Source of the DNA: JAHDCJ01 sp039028895 | GTDB taxonomy: Bacteria > Bacteroidota > Bacteroidia > Chitinophagales > Saprospiraceae | Direction of reading: 5' to 3' | Assembly (NCBI GenBank): GCA_039028895.1 | Contig: JBCCHF010000024.1 | Coordinates: forward strand, 1 to 64,000 | DNA length: 64,000 bases | Part shown: positions 45,772 to 54,140 of the stretch, piece by piece | Position numbering within the stretch: the first letter of the stretch is position 1 | Layout: every line of letters starts with the position of its first letter | Translations under genes and position numbers: made by a program | The notes under the pieces: generated by a model | Database searches by the model: none | Told to the model about the DNA's origin: nothing | What the model saw: only the letters and a program-made list of their open reading frames with translations

Positions 45772-46611
45772 TTACAATTCGAGATGGATATGGTCATCAT
45801 GTCGCACAGCGTGGCACCCATGGAATCTTACCTTACGATTATTTGTCAAACCAAGTCTGGTTTTTAAATGAGGTTCAATAAATACCTTTTTGACCTTGGG
45901 GTGTTGCGTTATGATTTTAATCAATTTTGCATTGAGGTGGTTGTCAAATTCAAGTTTTGAACTTCCAATTTTTGGGGTAATCTGCTCTAGGGCGCTGTAT
46001 TGCCAATGCCCTTTTTCAGAACAAGCACCTGGTTGATCAAATTCACCTGGTTTTGGTTGTTCGCATACTCCATAACCTAGCCATGATGGTGATTTTCCAA
46101 AAGCTGGTTCGTCAGATCGATGCTTGTAAAGGAAAGCCAGGTCCAATTTTTTACCATCATCATGACTGAGGTGGGGGAGTAGTGGGAAACCATCCATAAA
46201 CGGGAAATTGGCATCAAGATACAGCAATTGAAAAGCAGGATAATCGTCATTCATCTTTTGGCTGACTGAGGCAAGCATTTCTTTCATCTCAGGTCTGACG
46301 TAATGTCTGTTGGAAACTACAGTCAACAAATTGGCTGGTTTAACAGGTAAATTTTTATTGGAAAAAACAGGCAAAGGCGTTCGACCAAATTGATTGGCAA
46401 CAGGAGGTACAATAACAAAACTGATAAAGCAATAGACAATAAAGAAAAGTATCAAACTCTTCCACCTGGCAGGTTTAGTAATCCATTTTTTTCGAATTGA
46501 AAAATGCTTCAATGAAAGGTAAACCAGGTAGGCAACCCCCCCTATTTGTGTAATGATTGTTAACAAACAGATAAATAAAAGATAGGCCAATAGCGAAATC
46601 GTCTTTTTCAT
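45772..46611 (-). CDS. Membrane-anchored putative LAS/MepA-like peptidase
   Basis: 279 residues with two N-terminal hydrophobic segments (about 5-32 and 48-70), so the rest sits outside the cytoplasm. The domain after them has LSHDDGKKLDLAF, which resembles the SHxxGxxxD zinc-ligand motif of MepA-type endopeptidases, and a C-terminal HDDHIHLEL with HxH, the other half of that zinc site. LAS-type enzymes cut D-Ala peptide bonds in peptidoglycan. Overall similarity is only in these motifs, so the name is tentative. It is divergent from the ThiE-like gene. Confidence 0.55.
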   Translation of the reverse strand: MKKTISLLAYLLFICLLTIITQIGGVAYLVYLSLKHFSIRKKWITKPARWKSLILFFIVYCFISFVIVPPVANQFGRTPLPVFSNKNLPVKPANLLTVVSNRHYVRPEMKEMLASVSQKMNDDYPAFQLLYLDANFPFMDGFPLLPHLSHDDGKKLDLAFLYKHRSDEPAFGKSPSWLGYGVCEQPKPGEFDQPGACSEKGHWQYSALEQITPKIGSSKLEFDNHLNAKLIKIITQHPKVKKVFIEPHLKTRLGLTNNRKVRFHGCHAVRHDDHIHLEL

Positions 46612-46652
46612 TACTTTTACAACTCAAAACCCAATAATTAATTGTCTTCAGA

Positions 46653-47264
46653 ATGAAGCTTTTCCTTTTTTCTCATCCCCTTTTAAAAGAGAAAGAACTC
46701 GATATTTTGTCCAATTTGGAGGACAACGTACTCGATGCTTTCCACCTGCGTAAACCAGGGTGGACCGCTATTGAGCTAGAAAAGTTTCTAGGCAAATTAC
46801 CCAGATGGATTCGGGAAAAAACCGTACTCCATCAAAGTTTTCACCTATCATCTGAAATTCCTGTTAAAGGGATTCATTTAACTGAGAAAAACAGGGCTAA
46901 ATTTCTAAATAATCAGCTTGATATTTCAGATCAAATGCAACTGGTGTCTTCTTCCTATCATTCATTACTCCATTTATTGGGTGATAAGTTGACTTTGGAA
47001 TATGCCTTTCTCAGCCCGATTTTCGATTCTATTTCCAAAGCCAACTACGGTTCTGCCTTTGATTTCAGTCATTTAAAAGGTGTTATCCCGAAGGTCAAGA
47101 AAAATGTTGTAGCGCTTGGAGGTATTGATACAACCAATATCAGAATTTGCCAGGACATAGGATTTTACGGGGTTGGGGCTCTTGGAAGTGTATGGCTGTC
47201 GCCAAATCCTTTGGCAGCAATTCATGCTTTAAAATCACAAACTGATCAATATCAACCTTGTTAA
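46653..47264 (+). CDS. ThiE/TenI-like protein, diverged
   Basis: 203 residues with the layout of a small TIM barrel: DAFHLRKPG, KGIHLTEKN, YAFLSPIFDSISKANYG, VVALGGID and FYGVGALGSVW, which line up with ThiE/TenI phosphate-binding positions. It is far shorter in matching detail than the operon ThiE at 29204 and lies outside the thi operon with no riboswitch. TenI-type paralogues often help thiazole aromatisation; here the role cannot be assigned. It could also be a thiamine-phosphate-binding relic. Confidence 0.7.
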   Translation: MKLFLFSHPLLKEKELDILSNLEDNVLDAFHLRKPGWTAIELEKFLGKLPRWIREKTVLHQSFHLSSEIPVKGIHLTEKNRAKFLNNQLDISDQMQLVSSSYHSLLHLLGDKLTLEYAFLSPIFDSISKANYGSAFDFSHLKGVIPKVKKNVVALGGIDTTNIRICQDIGFYGVGALGSVWLSPNPLAAIHALKSQTDQYQPC

Positions 47265-47345
47265 TGATCATGGTCATCAGTTCAGGTATGACTTGAAGGT
47301 ATTTTTGTTTTGTAATTATTGATTCAAACAGCAAAACAAAGTATC

Positions 47346-47576
47346 ATGAAATTTCAATTATTCGGCGCAAGTGTACTTCAGGTTGTTTTTCGTTTTTACC
47401 TGATGATGGCAACAGTTATCCTTTTTGGCATAATTGGTAATGTATACCTAATGGCACTAGGCATGGCAATTTTCGTAACAGCAGTATTGGCTATTAAGGT
47501 AGAATTCCCTGCGCTTATAGATTCAAAGATAGTGAAGCTGAAAAAGAGCAAAAAAGAATTTAGCAAGGCCGGTTAA
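47346..47576 (+). CDS. Small two-helix membrane protein, unknown
   Basis: 76 residues from the ATG at 47346; a TTG nine codons upstream is less likely. Two hydrophobic stretches (about 10-30 and 32-52) and a Lys-rich tail (LKKSKKEFSKAG). It ends tail-to-tail with the pyruvate-kinase-like gene, with no bases between the stop codons. No family recognised. Confidence 0.6.
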   Translation: MKFQLFGASVLQVVFRFYLMMATVILFGIIGNVYLMALGMAIFVTAVLAIKVEFPALIDSKIVKLKKSKKEFSKAG

Positions 47577-49163
47577 TTATTCAGCTGTTGGTTGTTCCTG
47601 TTCGGAAGTCTTTTCTTCTTTTTCTTTTCTGAAGAACCGCTTTGCAACATTGAGTCTTCTCAAGGATCCTTTTTTCTTCAGTTGGTGACTATACATGCGT
47701 TGTAAGATATTATCCAGCATCTTTACAGCATGCTCGATATAGGGACCTTTATTTAACATCACACATTCCGCACGACCTGACATTGCAGCGTCTGTGACTT
47801 CTGCCCGGGTAGCTAATCCTTTCTTAGCCAGCCGATCGAGAACCTGAGTTGCCCAAATGATAGGGATATGAGCGGCTTCACAAATCCATAAGATTTGTTC
47901 CTGGACTTCCGCAATTCTGTTAAAGCCGATTTCCACGGCAAGATCGCCTCGTGCGATCATAACACCGGCCATTGGTCCTTTCATTGCCTGCAATAGCAGA
48001 TCAGGAAGATTGTTGAAGGCTTCTTTGGTTTCAATTTTGAGAATGATCCCTTTATTTTCTCGTCCAAGTTTTTTCAATTCATCCTGTAGCTGCTTGACAT
48101 CTTCAGGTTTACGAACAAAAGAATAACCGATCATATCGGCATGCTCTGCCATGAAAGGCAAAGTTTCTATATCATAGGCTGTTAGAGAGGCTGTCGAAAG
48201 GGCAGTTTCAGGGAAGTTAACTCCCTTTTCACTTCGCAATTTGGATCCGGCAATATGAGAGTGAGTAATCTCCACTTTCATAACATCTGGTGTAACATCC
48301 AGAATTCGGCCACCAATTTTCCCGTCATCAAACCAAATGTGCTCCCCAACTTTTACATCATCAAAAACGGATTCAAGGGTAATTGAAATTTTACCCGGCT
48401 GTTCCATATGGCCTTCTCCATTGATGACAGGTTGCGTACCGAGAATCTGCTCCCGGTATATTTCAAGGATGTCTCCTTTGATTACAGTGATATGAGCCTT
48501 TTTCTTGTTTTTGTTTTTACCCTCAATCTCTTCGATTGGTCCAGTCCTGAGTTTTGGACCTGCCAGGTCCATATAAATTTTGCAAGGGTGGCCGAGCTCA
48601 GTTTCTAATGTCTTAATATTGTCGATGATCTTTTTCCAGATTTCCGGATTGTCGTGGCTGCAGTTGATCCGGGCAACATTCATGCCTGAGATCAAGAGCT
48701 TCTTCAAAAGTTCGGTGTTCTCTGCGGCCTCAGTTGGCATGGTAACCATGATATGTGCCCTGCTTTTTTTTCGATCACTTCTGCCAAAAAGGCGCCGTTT
48801 ATTGGAAATGAGCATGTCCTTGCTTGTAAAATAGTTGATCTTGAAGTCGTCAGGGTCATACTCAAACTGATCAACTGTCCCATTTTTATGATGCAACATT
48901 GAGAGAATGTTGGTCATATTGGCAAGGGTATAACCATCCGAATAACTCATTGAAGACAACCCAAGGTTGGCGAGGTAGGCCTGCAAAGACCTTAACTTCA
49001 TAGATCGAAGCGCGAGGTAATGGATGAGGTTTCGCCCACAATCCTGATGGTTTTCATGCAAGGAAGCAATAATGTCTCCAAACTCTTCCTCCTTTTCTTT
49101 GAGGAACTCTATACGCATTTCGATTGCATCAATCAACAATCCGAGTTCAATTTCGTGTTTCAT
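47577..49163 (-). CDS. Pyruvate-kinase-like protein with N-terminal extension and no C-terminal domain
   Basis: 528 residues. The first 130 or so residues are an extra, mostly helical domain not found in standard pyruvate kinase. Then follow the pyruvate kinase core: NVARINCSHDN, MDLAGPKLRTGP, the B-domain lid, GIILKIETKEAF with the catalytic Lys, GVMIARGDLAVEIG and IIWATQVLDRL (ATQMLESM in standard enzymes). The chain stops soon after the A domain (SGRAECVMLNKGPYIEHAV) and a charged tail, so the regulatory C-domain is absent. It could make pyruvate from PEP without the usual allosteric control or be a paralogue with a changed role. The Nudix gene ends 20 bp upstream on the same strand. Confidence 0.82.
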   Translation of the reverse strand: MKHEIELGLLIDAIEMRIEFLKEKEEEFGDIIASLHENHQDCGRNLIHYLALRSMKLRSLQAYLANLGLSSMSYSDGYTLANMTNILSMLHHKNGTVDQFEYDPDDFKINYFTSKDMLISNKRRLFGRSDRKKSRAHIMVTMPTEAAENTELLKKLLISGMNVARINCSHDNPEIWKKIIDNIKTLETELGHPCKIYMDLAGPKLRTGPIEEIEGKNKNKKKAHITVIKGDILEIYREQILGTQPVINGEGHMEQPGKISITLESVFDDVKVGEHIWFDDGKIGGRILDVTPDVMKVEITHSHIAGSKLRSEKGVNFPETALSTASLTAYDIETLPFMAEHADMIGYSFVRKPEDVKQLQDELKKLGRENKGIILKIETKEAFNNLPDLLLQAMKGPMAGVMIARGDLAVEIGFNRIAEVQEQILWICEAAHIPIIWATQVLDRLAKKGLATRAEVTDAAMSGRAECVMLNKGPYIEHAVKMLDNILQRMYSHQLKKKGSLRRLNVAKRFFRKEKEEKTSEQEQPTAE

Positions 49164-49183
49164 TAAGGGGTGCTAATGGACTT

Positions 49184-49618
49184 TTAGTGGACTCTAATTG
49201 TATGGTCCTCAATCTTCTTCTTTATATGGTTAAAAGCTTCGATCAGCCTTGGTGAAGAAAGTGTTGGGGGCGTACTTATTGGATGCCACTCTAATTTGGA
49301 AAATTTTTCTGGTTCTTTAACCTCAATTTTGCCTTTCCAATACAAGCATTGGAAAAAATAATACTCTTTTTCTCTTTTTTTGCCTTGTACCTTATAATGA
49401 AAAGCGAATCGGATAAATTCGGGTTCGATAAGCAAGCCAGCTTCTTCAAAAGACTCCCTGATAATGGCCTCAACAGGGGTTTCACCCTTTTCTACTTTTC
49501 CTCCAACAAGGGAATACTGACCACCCCGCTTTTTTAATTTGCGAATGAGCAGAATCTCCTCTCCTTTAAGCAGGATTAGTCGGACAATTTTTTTGGATGG
49601 TATGATTGAAGCGCTTAT
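49184..49618 (-). CDS. Nudix hydrolase without a standard start codon
   Basis: The frame is open from about 49666 down to the stop at 49184 and encodes a clear Nudix box, GGKVEKGETPVEAIIRESFE followed by EAGL, which keeps GX5EX7REUXEEXGU apart from the U position. Before it comes KKIVRLILLKGEEILLIRK, the usual first strands. No ATG, GTG or TTG lies in frame before the Nudix box; the first TTG is after it at 49435 and would delete the catalytic motif. A TAnnTTTG element at 49672-49679 puts the transcript start near 49664. ATA at 49618 (then SASIIPSKKIV) or ATT at 49666 are possible starts; the given start is therefore provisional. It is upstream of, and 20 bp from, the pyruvate-kinase-like gene. 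Confidence 0.7.
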   Translation of the reverse strand: MSASIIPSKKIVRLILLKGEEILLIRKLKKRGGQYSLVGGKVEKGETPVEAIIRESFEEAGLLIEPEFIRFAFHYKVQGKKREKEYYFFQCLYWKGKIEVKEPEKFSKLEWHPISTPPTLSSPRLIEAFNHIKKKIEDHTIRVH

Positions 49619-49671
49619 GACTGTTGGTTTTTTCGAACTAATTTTATAAAAATTGGTTAAAGAAATTTAGT

Positions 49672-49679
49672 CAAAGTTA
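49672..49679 (-). promoter_or_regulatory. -7 promoter element (TAACTTTG) of the Nudix gene
   Basis: Exact TAnnTTTG on the minus strand with a TTTC 19 bp upstream in place of the -33 TTTG. The predicted transcription start falls near 49664. Confidence 0.5.
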
Positions 49680-49783
49680 AAATTTTGCCTTATTTCTTGA
49701 AAGTACCTAAAGGATAATAAAACATCAAGTTTTTTAAGATAATAAAAGACAAATCCCTGACTTTTGGTTTAATCCAAAATACA

Positions 49784-49791
49784 TACATTTG
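49784..49791 (+). promoter_or_regulatory. -7 promoter element (TACATTTG) of the 49813 gene
   Basis: Exact TAnnTTTG with a TTTG 17 bp upstream, 21 bp before the ATG, giving a leader of roughly 14 nt. Confidence 0.5.
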
Positions 49792-49812
49792 TTGATAAGG
49801 AAATAGTAATAA

Positions 49813-50400
49813 ATGCACGACATTGAACCATATTGGAACTGGCGGGACCGTTACATCGCTTCAGAGGATAAACAATCTCCTTTCTTTGGGAGAGTTTATA
49901 GCGAGTTTTCTTTTACCCATAAAATTTACAATTACTTCATTCATCCTCAGTGGGATGAATTTGGCTCCTCAACGCTTTATTTGAAGCCTCTGTATGTTGA
50001 TTACGATAAAAGCTTTGTCATAATCGAATTGATCGGAGAATGGAATGATTGTCTGCATAACGATATCATGTTCCTAAAGCGCAATGTCGTGGATCAAATG
50101 ATCGAAACAGGCATTTCAAAGTTTATTCTCGTTGGAGAAAATGTCCTCAATTTCCACGGCGGAGACAGCGACTATTATCAGGAGTGGCAAGAGGAAGTCG
50201 CTGAAATGGGCGGCTGGATAAGTTTTGTCAATTTTCGCGATCATGTTATGGAAGAAATGGAAGATGTTCAGCTACAGTTCTTCGTCAATTTTGATCCGCC
50301 ACTCAATGATATCAACTGGAGGGCACAGCGTCCGACTCATCTTCTCCAGCTCATAGACGCTTTAATTAAAAATCCAAACCAGTTCAGGTTGAGAGGATAA
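49813..50400 (+). CDS. Conserved-looking protein of unknown function, first gene before era
   Basis: 195 residues, acidic and soluble, no signal peptide or membrane helix. Rich in aromatic residues (EPYWNWRDRYI, HPQWDEFGSSTLYLKP) with an alpha/beta pattern (FVIIELIGEWNDC, ISKFILVGENVLNFHG). I do not recognise the family. It is 23 bp upstream of era and shares its strand; co-transcription with era, der and probably rfbCD is likely, but it need not share their function. Confidence 0.65.
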   Translation: MHDIEPYWNWRDRYIASEDKQSPFFGRVYSEFSFTHKIYNYFIHPQWDEFGSSTLYLKPLYVDYDKSFVIIELIGEWNDCLHNDIMFLKRNVVDQMIETGISKFILVGENVLNFHGGDSDYYQEWQEEVAEMGGWISFVNFRDHVMEEMEDVQLQFFVNFDPPLNDINWRAQRPTHLLQLIDALIKNPNQFRLRG

Positions 50401-50423
50401 TCCAATTTCTCTATCTTTACGCA

Positions 50424-51305
50424 ATGCATAAATCTGGTTTTGTTAATATAATTGGGCGACCCAATGTGGGCAAATCGACCTTGATGAATGCCCTTGTTGG
50501 GGAAAGGATGTCGATTATAACCAATAAACCACAAACCACAAGGCACAGGATCATTGGCATTGTAAGTGGCGATGATTTTCAAATTGTATTTTCTGACACA
50601 CCTGGCATTATTAAAGATCCATCTTACAAGATGCAGGAGGCAATGAACAAATTTGTAAATACCACTTTTGAAGACGCTGACCTGATGTTGTTTGTTACCG
50701 ATGTAGAAGAAGATTACAAAGAAGATGACCCAATTATCGGACGGTTGAAAAAAGTGAAGCTTCCTTTGTTTCTTTTGATCAATAAAGTCGATCTCGTAAA
50801 ACCTCAAAGGGTGGCGGAATTGGTTCAATGGTGGAACAACCTTGTCAAATTTGATGAAACATTTCCCATTTCAGCCCTCAAAAGGCATAATACCAACTAC
50901 CTGTTTAAGGAAATTCTGAAAAAATTACCGCCGGGCCCTGAATATTATCCTAAAGACCAATTGACCGATCGACCTGAGCGATTTTTTATCTCAGAGATAA
51001 TTCGGGAAAAGATCCTGTTACAATACAAGCAGGAAGTTCCGTATTCATGTGAAGTAGTCGTTAACGCGTTTAAAGAAGATGAAGACCGACCGCTGGTCAG
51101 GATCCAGGCTGATATTTTCGTTTCCCGAAAAACCCAAAAAAATATCCTTGTCGGAAGAGAAGGGTCAGCGATCAAAAAACTGGGCATTGCCTCACGAAAA
51201 GACATTGAAGCCTTTCTTGAAAAGCAAGTCTATCTTGAATTACGGGTCAAAGTCAGAGACAATTGGCGAGATGACGAACGAACTTTAAAGCATTTTGGGT
51301 ATTAA
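50424..51305 (+). CDS. era: GTPase Era
   Basis: 293 residues. G1 GRPNVGKST, G3 DTPG, G4 NKVD, then the KH domain with LVGREGSAIKKLG near the C-terminus: a full Era. It binds the 3' end of 16S rRNA and is needed for 30S subunit maturation. It is followed 45 bp later by der, a second ribosome-assembly GTPase. Confidence 0.96.
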   Translation: MHKSGFVNIIGRPNVGKSTLMNALVGERMSIITNKPQTTRHRIIGIVSGDDFQIVFSDTPGIIKDPSYKMQEAMNKFVNTTFEDADLMLFVTDVEEDYKEDDPIIGRLKKVKLPLFLLINKVDLVKPQRVAELVQWWNNLVKFDETFPISALKRHNTNYLFKEILKKLPPGPEYYPKDQLTDRPERFFISEIIREKILLQYKQEVPYSCEVVVNAFKEDEDRPLVRIQADIFVSRKTQKNILVGREGSAIKKLGIASRKDIEAFLEKQVYLELRVKVRDNWRDDERTLKHFGY

Positions 51306-51317
51306 CCCGAATTCGCC

Positions 51318-51325
51318 TACCTTTG
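51318..51325 (+). promoter_or_regulatory. -7 promoter element (TACCTTTG) of der
   Basis: Exact TAnnTTTG in the 45-bp era-der gap, 25 bp before the der ATG. Suggests der has a promoter of its own besides read-through. Confidence 0.4.
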
Positions 51326-51350
51326 CGTGTTGCAATAATCAAAATAATTT

Positions 51351-52652
51351 ATGGGCAATATTGTCGCTATTGTTGGAAGACCTAATGTAGGCAAATCAAC
51401 TTTATTTAACAGGCTTGTCGGCACTCGGAAAGCAATCATAGATGATGTCAGCGGAGTAACGCGCGACCGGATCTATGGCCGTGCTTACTGGAATGGCAAA
51501 GACTTTAACATAGTTGATACAGGAGGGTTTGTCCATAACTCTGATGATATCTTCGAAGCTGCCATCAGGTCTCAGGTCCAGATTGCCTTGGAAGAGGCTT
51601 CGGTTATTATTTTTATGGTAGATGTAACCACAGGTATTACCGATTTGGATGAGCAAATGGCCAACATGCTCCGCAGGTCTGACAAAGACATTTTACTTTG
51701 TGTCAATAAAGTTGATAACCAGGAACGTTTACTGGATGCCAATGAGTTTTGGAGCCTTGGTTTTGAAGAAACTTATTTTCTGTCATCAATTAACGGGAGT
51801 GGAACTGGTGAATTGCTCGATGCCATTTCCGAAAGGATCATCGAAGCCCCGGAAGCCGATGCCTCACTTGCGAAGTTTGCAGTGGTCGGCCAGCCTAATG
51901 CTGGTAAATCATCATTTATCAATGCCCTGATCGGCGAAGAACGCAATATCGTTACAGAAATAGCTGGAACTACACGCGATTCCATTCACACCCGGTATAA
52001 TAAGTTTGGGAAAGATTTCCTTTTGATCGATACTGCCGGAATTCGCAAAAAGAGTAAGGTTCACGAAAACCTCGAATTCTATTCAGTCATGCGAGCTATC
52101 AAGTCAATCGAAGAAGCTGATGTCTGTTTCCTGATGATCGATGCAACTTGCGGGATAGAAGCACAGGACCTGGCTATTTTCAGTGTTGCTGTAAAGCGTA
52201 ATAAGGGCATTGTCATCCTGGTCAACAAATGGGATCTGGTGGAGAAGGAAACCAATACGGCTAGAGATTTTGAAACTGAACTCAGAAAACGCTTCGCTCC
52301 ATTTTCAGATCTTCCAATAGTGTTCATTTCGGCACTCGAAAAACAGCGGATATTTAAAGCTATAGAAACCGGTTTGGAAGTTTTTGATAACCGTCAACAA
52401 AAAATCACCACTTCTAAACTTAATGAAATGTTGGAAGAAGCAACTGCTAAGTTGCCACCACCTTCACATAAAGGCCGCTTCGTGAAAATCAAATATGTTA
52501 CGCAGTTGCCTACCTATTTTCCGGCTTTCGCATTCTTTTGCAGTAATCCGAAATACGTCAAGGAATCGTACAAGAATTATCTTGAAAATTTTATGCGTAA
52601 ACGATTTAACTTTACCGGTATTCCGATAGCCTTGTTTTTTAGAAAAAAGTAA
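51351..52652 (+). CDS. der: Ribosome biogenesis GTPase Der (EngA)
   Basis: 433 residues with two GTPase domains in tandem. First: GRPNVGKSTLFNRL, DTGGF, NKVD. Second: GQPNAGKSSFINAL (Gln and Ala where most have GRPNVGKSS), DTAGIRKKSK, NKWDLVEK. A KH-like C-terminal domain ends near TGIPIALFFRKK. Der acts in 50S subunit assembly. Confidence 0.96.
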   Translation: MGNIVAIVGRPNVGKSTLFNRLVGTRKAIIDDVSGVTRDRIYGRAYWNGKDFNIVDTGGFVHNSDDIFEAAIRSQVQIALEEASVIIFMVDVTTGITDLDEQMANMLRRSDKDILLCVNKVDNQERLLDANEFWSLGFEETYFLSSINGSGTGELLDAISERIIEAPEADASLAKFAVVGQPNAGKSSFINALIGEERNIVTEIAGTTRDSIHTRYNKFGKDFLLIDTAGIRKKSKVHENLEFYSVMRAIKSIEEADVCFLMIDATCGIEAQDLAIFSVAVKRNKGIVILVNKWDLVEKETNTARDFETELRKRFAPFSDLPIVFISALEKQRIFKAIETGLEVFDNRQQKITTSKLNEMLEEATAKLPPPSHKGRFVKIKYVTQLPTYFPAFAFFCSNPKYVKESYKNYLENFMRKRFNFTGIPIALFFRKK

Positions 52653-52683
52653 TTCCGAACTAGATCAATATCCAGTTAGCCAA

Positions 52684-53232
52684 ATGCCGTTTTTTGATAC
52701 CGAGATTGAAGGTTTAAAGATTTTTGAACCAAGAGTTTTTGAAGATGATCGCGGGTTTTTCTACGAAAGTTATAATCAGAATATATTTAAAGCAGGAGGT
52801 ATTGAAGCCACCTTCGTTCAGGATAACAGGGCAAAATCCAGCTTCGGAGTAGTGAGAGGGCTGCACTACCAATGTGGCATTTTTGCGCAAGCCAAGCTGG
52901 TTTCAGCACCACAGGGTGAGGTATTGGATGTTGTGGTTGATATCAGACCGGGTTCGCCAACATTTGGCCGATCCTTCAGTATCATTCTGAGTGAATCCAA
53001 TAAAAAGCAGTTATTCATCCCCAGAGGATTTGCCCACGGTTATTCAGTGCTTAGCGAAGAGGCTGTATTCTATTATAAATGTGATAATTTTTATAACAAA
53101 CCTTCAGAAGGTGGAATACATTGCCTCGATCAGTCATTAAATATCGATTGGAAAATTCCTGCAGACAAAGCTCTGCTCTCTGAAAAAGATAAATTATTGC
53201 CAGGTTTAGGTGATCATATCCCCGTCTGGTAA
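52684..53232 (+). CDS. rfbC: dTDP-4-dehydrorhamnose 3,5-epimerase
   Basis: 182 residues. DDRGFFYESYNQ, the catalytic His in VRGLHYQ, GEVLDVVVDIRPGSPTFG, GFAHGYSVLSE and ADKALLSEKDKLLP are all present. It makes dTDP-4-keto-L-rhamnose for surface glycans. Its product is the substrate of the reductase encoded next. Confidence 0.95.
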   Translation: MPFFDTEIEGLKIFEPRVFEDDRGFFYESYNQNIFKAGGIEATFVQDNRAKSSFGVVRGLHYQCGIFAQAKLVSAPQGEVLDVVVDIRPGSPTFGRSFSIILSESNKKQLFIPRGFAHGYSVLSEEAVFYYKCDNFYNKPSEGGIHCLDQSLNIDWKIPADKALLSEKDKLLPGLGDHIPVW

Positions 53233-53257
53233 CGGTCAACATTCAACCTTCAACAAA

Positions 53258-54130
53258 ATGCCAACACTATTAGTAACAGGAGCCAACGGACAATTGGGGC
53301 GCGAGTTTCAAAGGATTAATGCCCGATTCGATGACTTTAAATTCCTGTTTACGACAAGAGAAGAACTCGATATTGCCGATAAAGAAGGCGTCAAAGAATT
53401 TTTCAGGCAACATGCTTTCGATTATTGCATAAACACCGCCGCTTACACTGCAGTCGATCTCGCTGAAAAGAAAAGGGAAGAGGCCTTCAATATCAATGTA
53501 AGAGGTGTGGAACATATCGCAAGGGCCTGTCTGGCCAAGGATATTCCGCTAATTCACTTTTCGACAGACTATGTTTACCACAAACTGCATAACACCCCAT
53601 TCCTTGAATCAGATGCTACAAATCCAAAAGGGGTTTACGCAAAAACGAAATTGGAAGGGGAGCTTCGTGCCGCCGAAATTCACGAATCTACATTTGTGTT
53701 CAGGGTCTCCTGGCTTTATTCTGTGTTTGGGGTCAACTTCGTGAAATCCATGTTAAGGCTCGGAAAGGAAAGAGAAACGCTAAATGTAGTATTTGACCAG
53801 ATTAGCTCACCCACTTACGCCCGAGACCTCGCTACAACAGTATTACAGATTATCGGTGTACTTGAGAAAGACTATGACCTGGCCAAGAAGCTTGCCGGAG
53901 TTTACCATTATAGCAATGAAGGAGTATGCAGTTGGTATGATTTCGCAAAAGCTATCATGGAAATGAAGAATATTGATTGCAAAGTCAATCCGATCCGCTC
54001 GGCTGATTATCCAACCCCTGCCCAGCGACCTTCCTTTAGTTTGCTTGATAAAGAGAAGATAAAACACGAATTTAATATCGAAATCCCTTATTGGCGCGAT
54101 AGCCTTGAGGCTTGTCTCAAACTTCTTTAA
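53258..54130 (+). CDS. rfbD: dTDP-4-dehydrorhamnose reductase
   Basis: 290 residues from the ATG at 53258, where the NADP-binding TLLVTGANGQLG begins; an upstream in-frame start at 53210 overlaps rfbC and adds nothing recognisable. YCINTAAYTAVD, HFSTDYVY and the YxxxK of GVYAKTKLEGE are intact. It gives dTDP-L-rhamnose. rfbA and rfbB are not in the window. Confidence 0.94.
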   Translation: MPTLLVTGANGQLGREFQRINARFDDFKFLFTTREELDIADKEGVKEFFRQHAFDYCINTAAYTAVDLAEKKREEAFNINVRGVEHIARACLAKDIPLIHFSTDYVYHKLHNTPFLESDATNPKGVYAKTKLEGELRAAEIHESTFVFRVSWLYSVFGVNFVKSMLRLGKERETLNVVFDQISSPTYARDLATTVLQIIGVLEKDYDLAKKLAGVYHYSNEGVCSWYDFAKAIMEMKNIDCKVNPIRSADYPTPAQRPSFSLLDKEKIKHEFNIEIPYWRDSLEACLKLL

Positions 54131-54140
54131 GTCGAAACTT

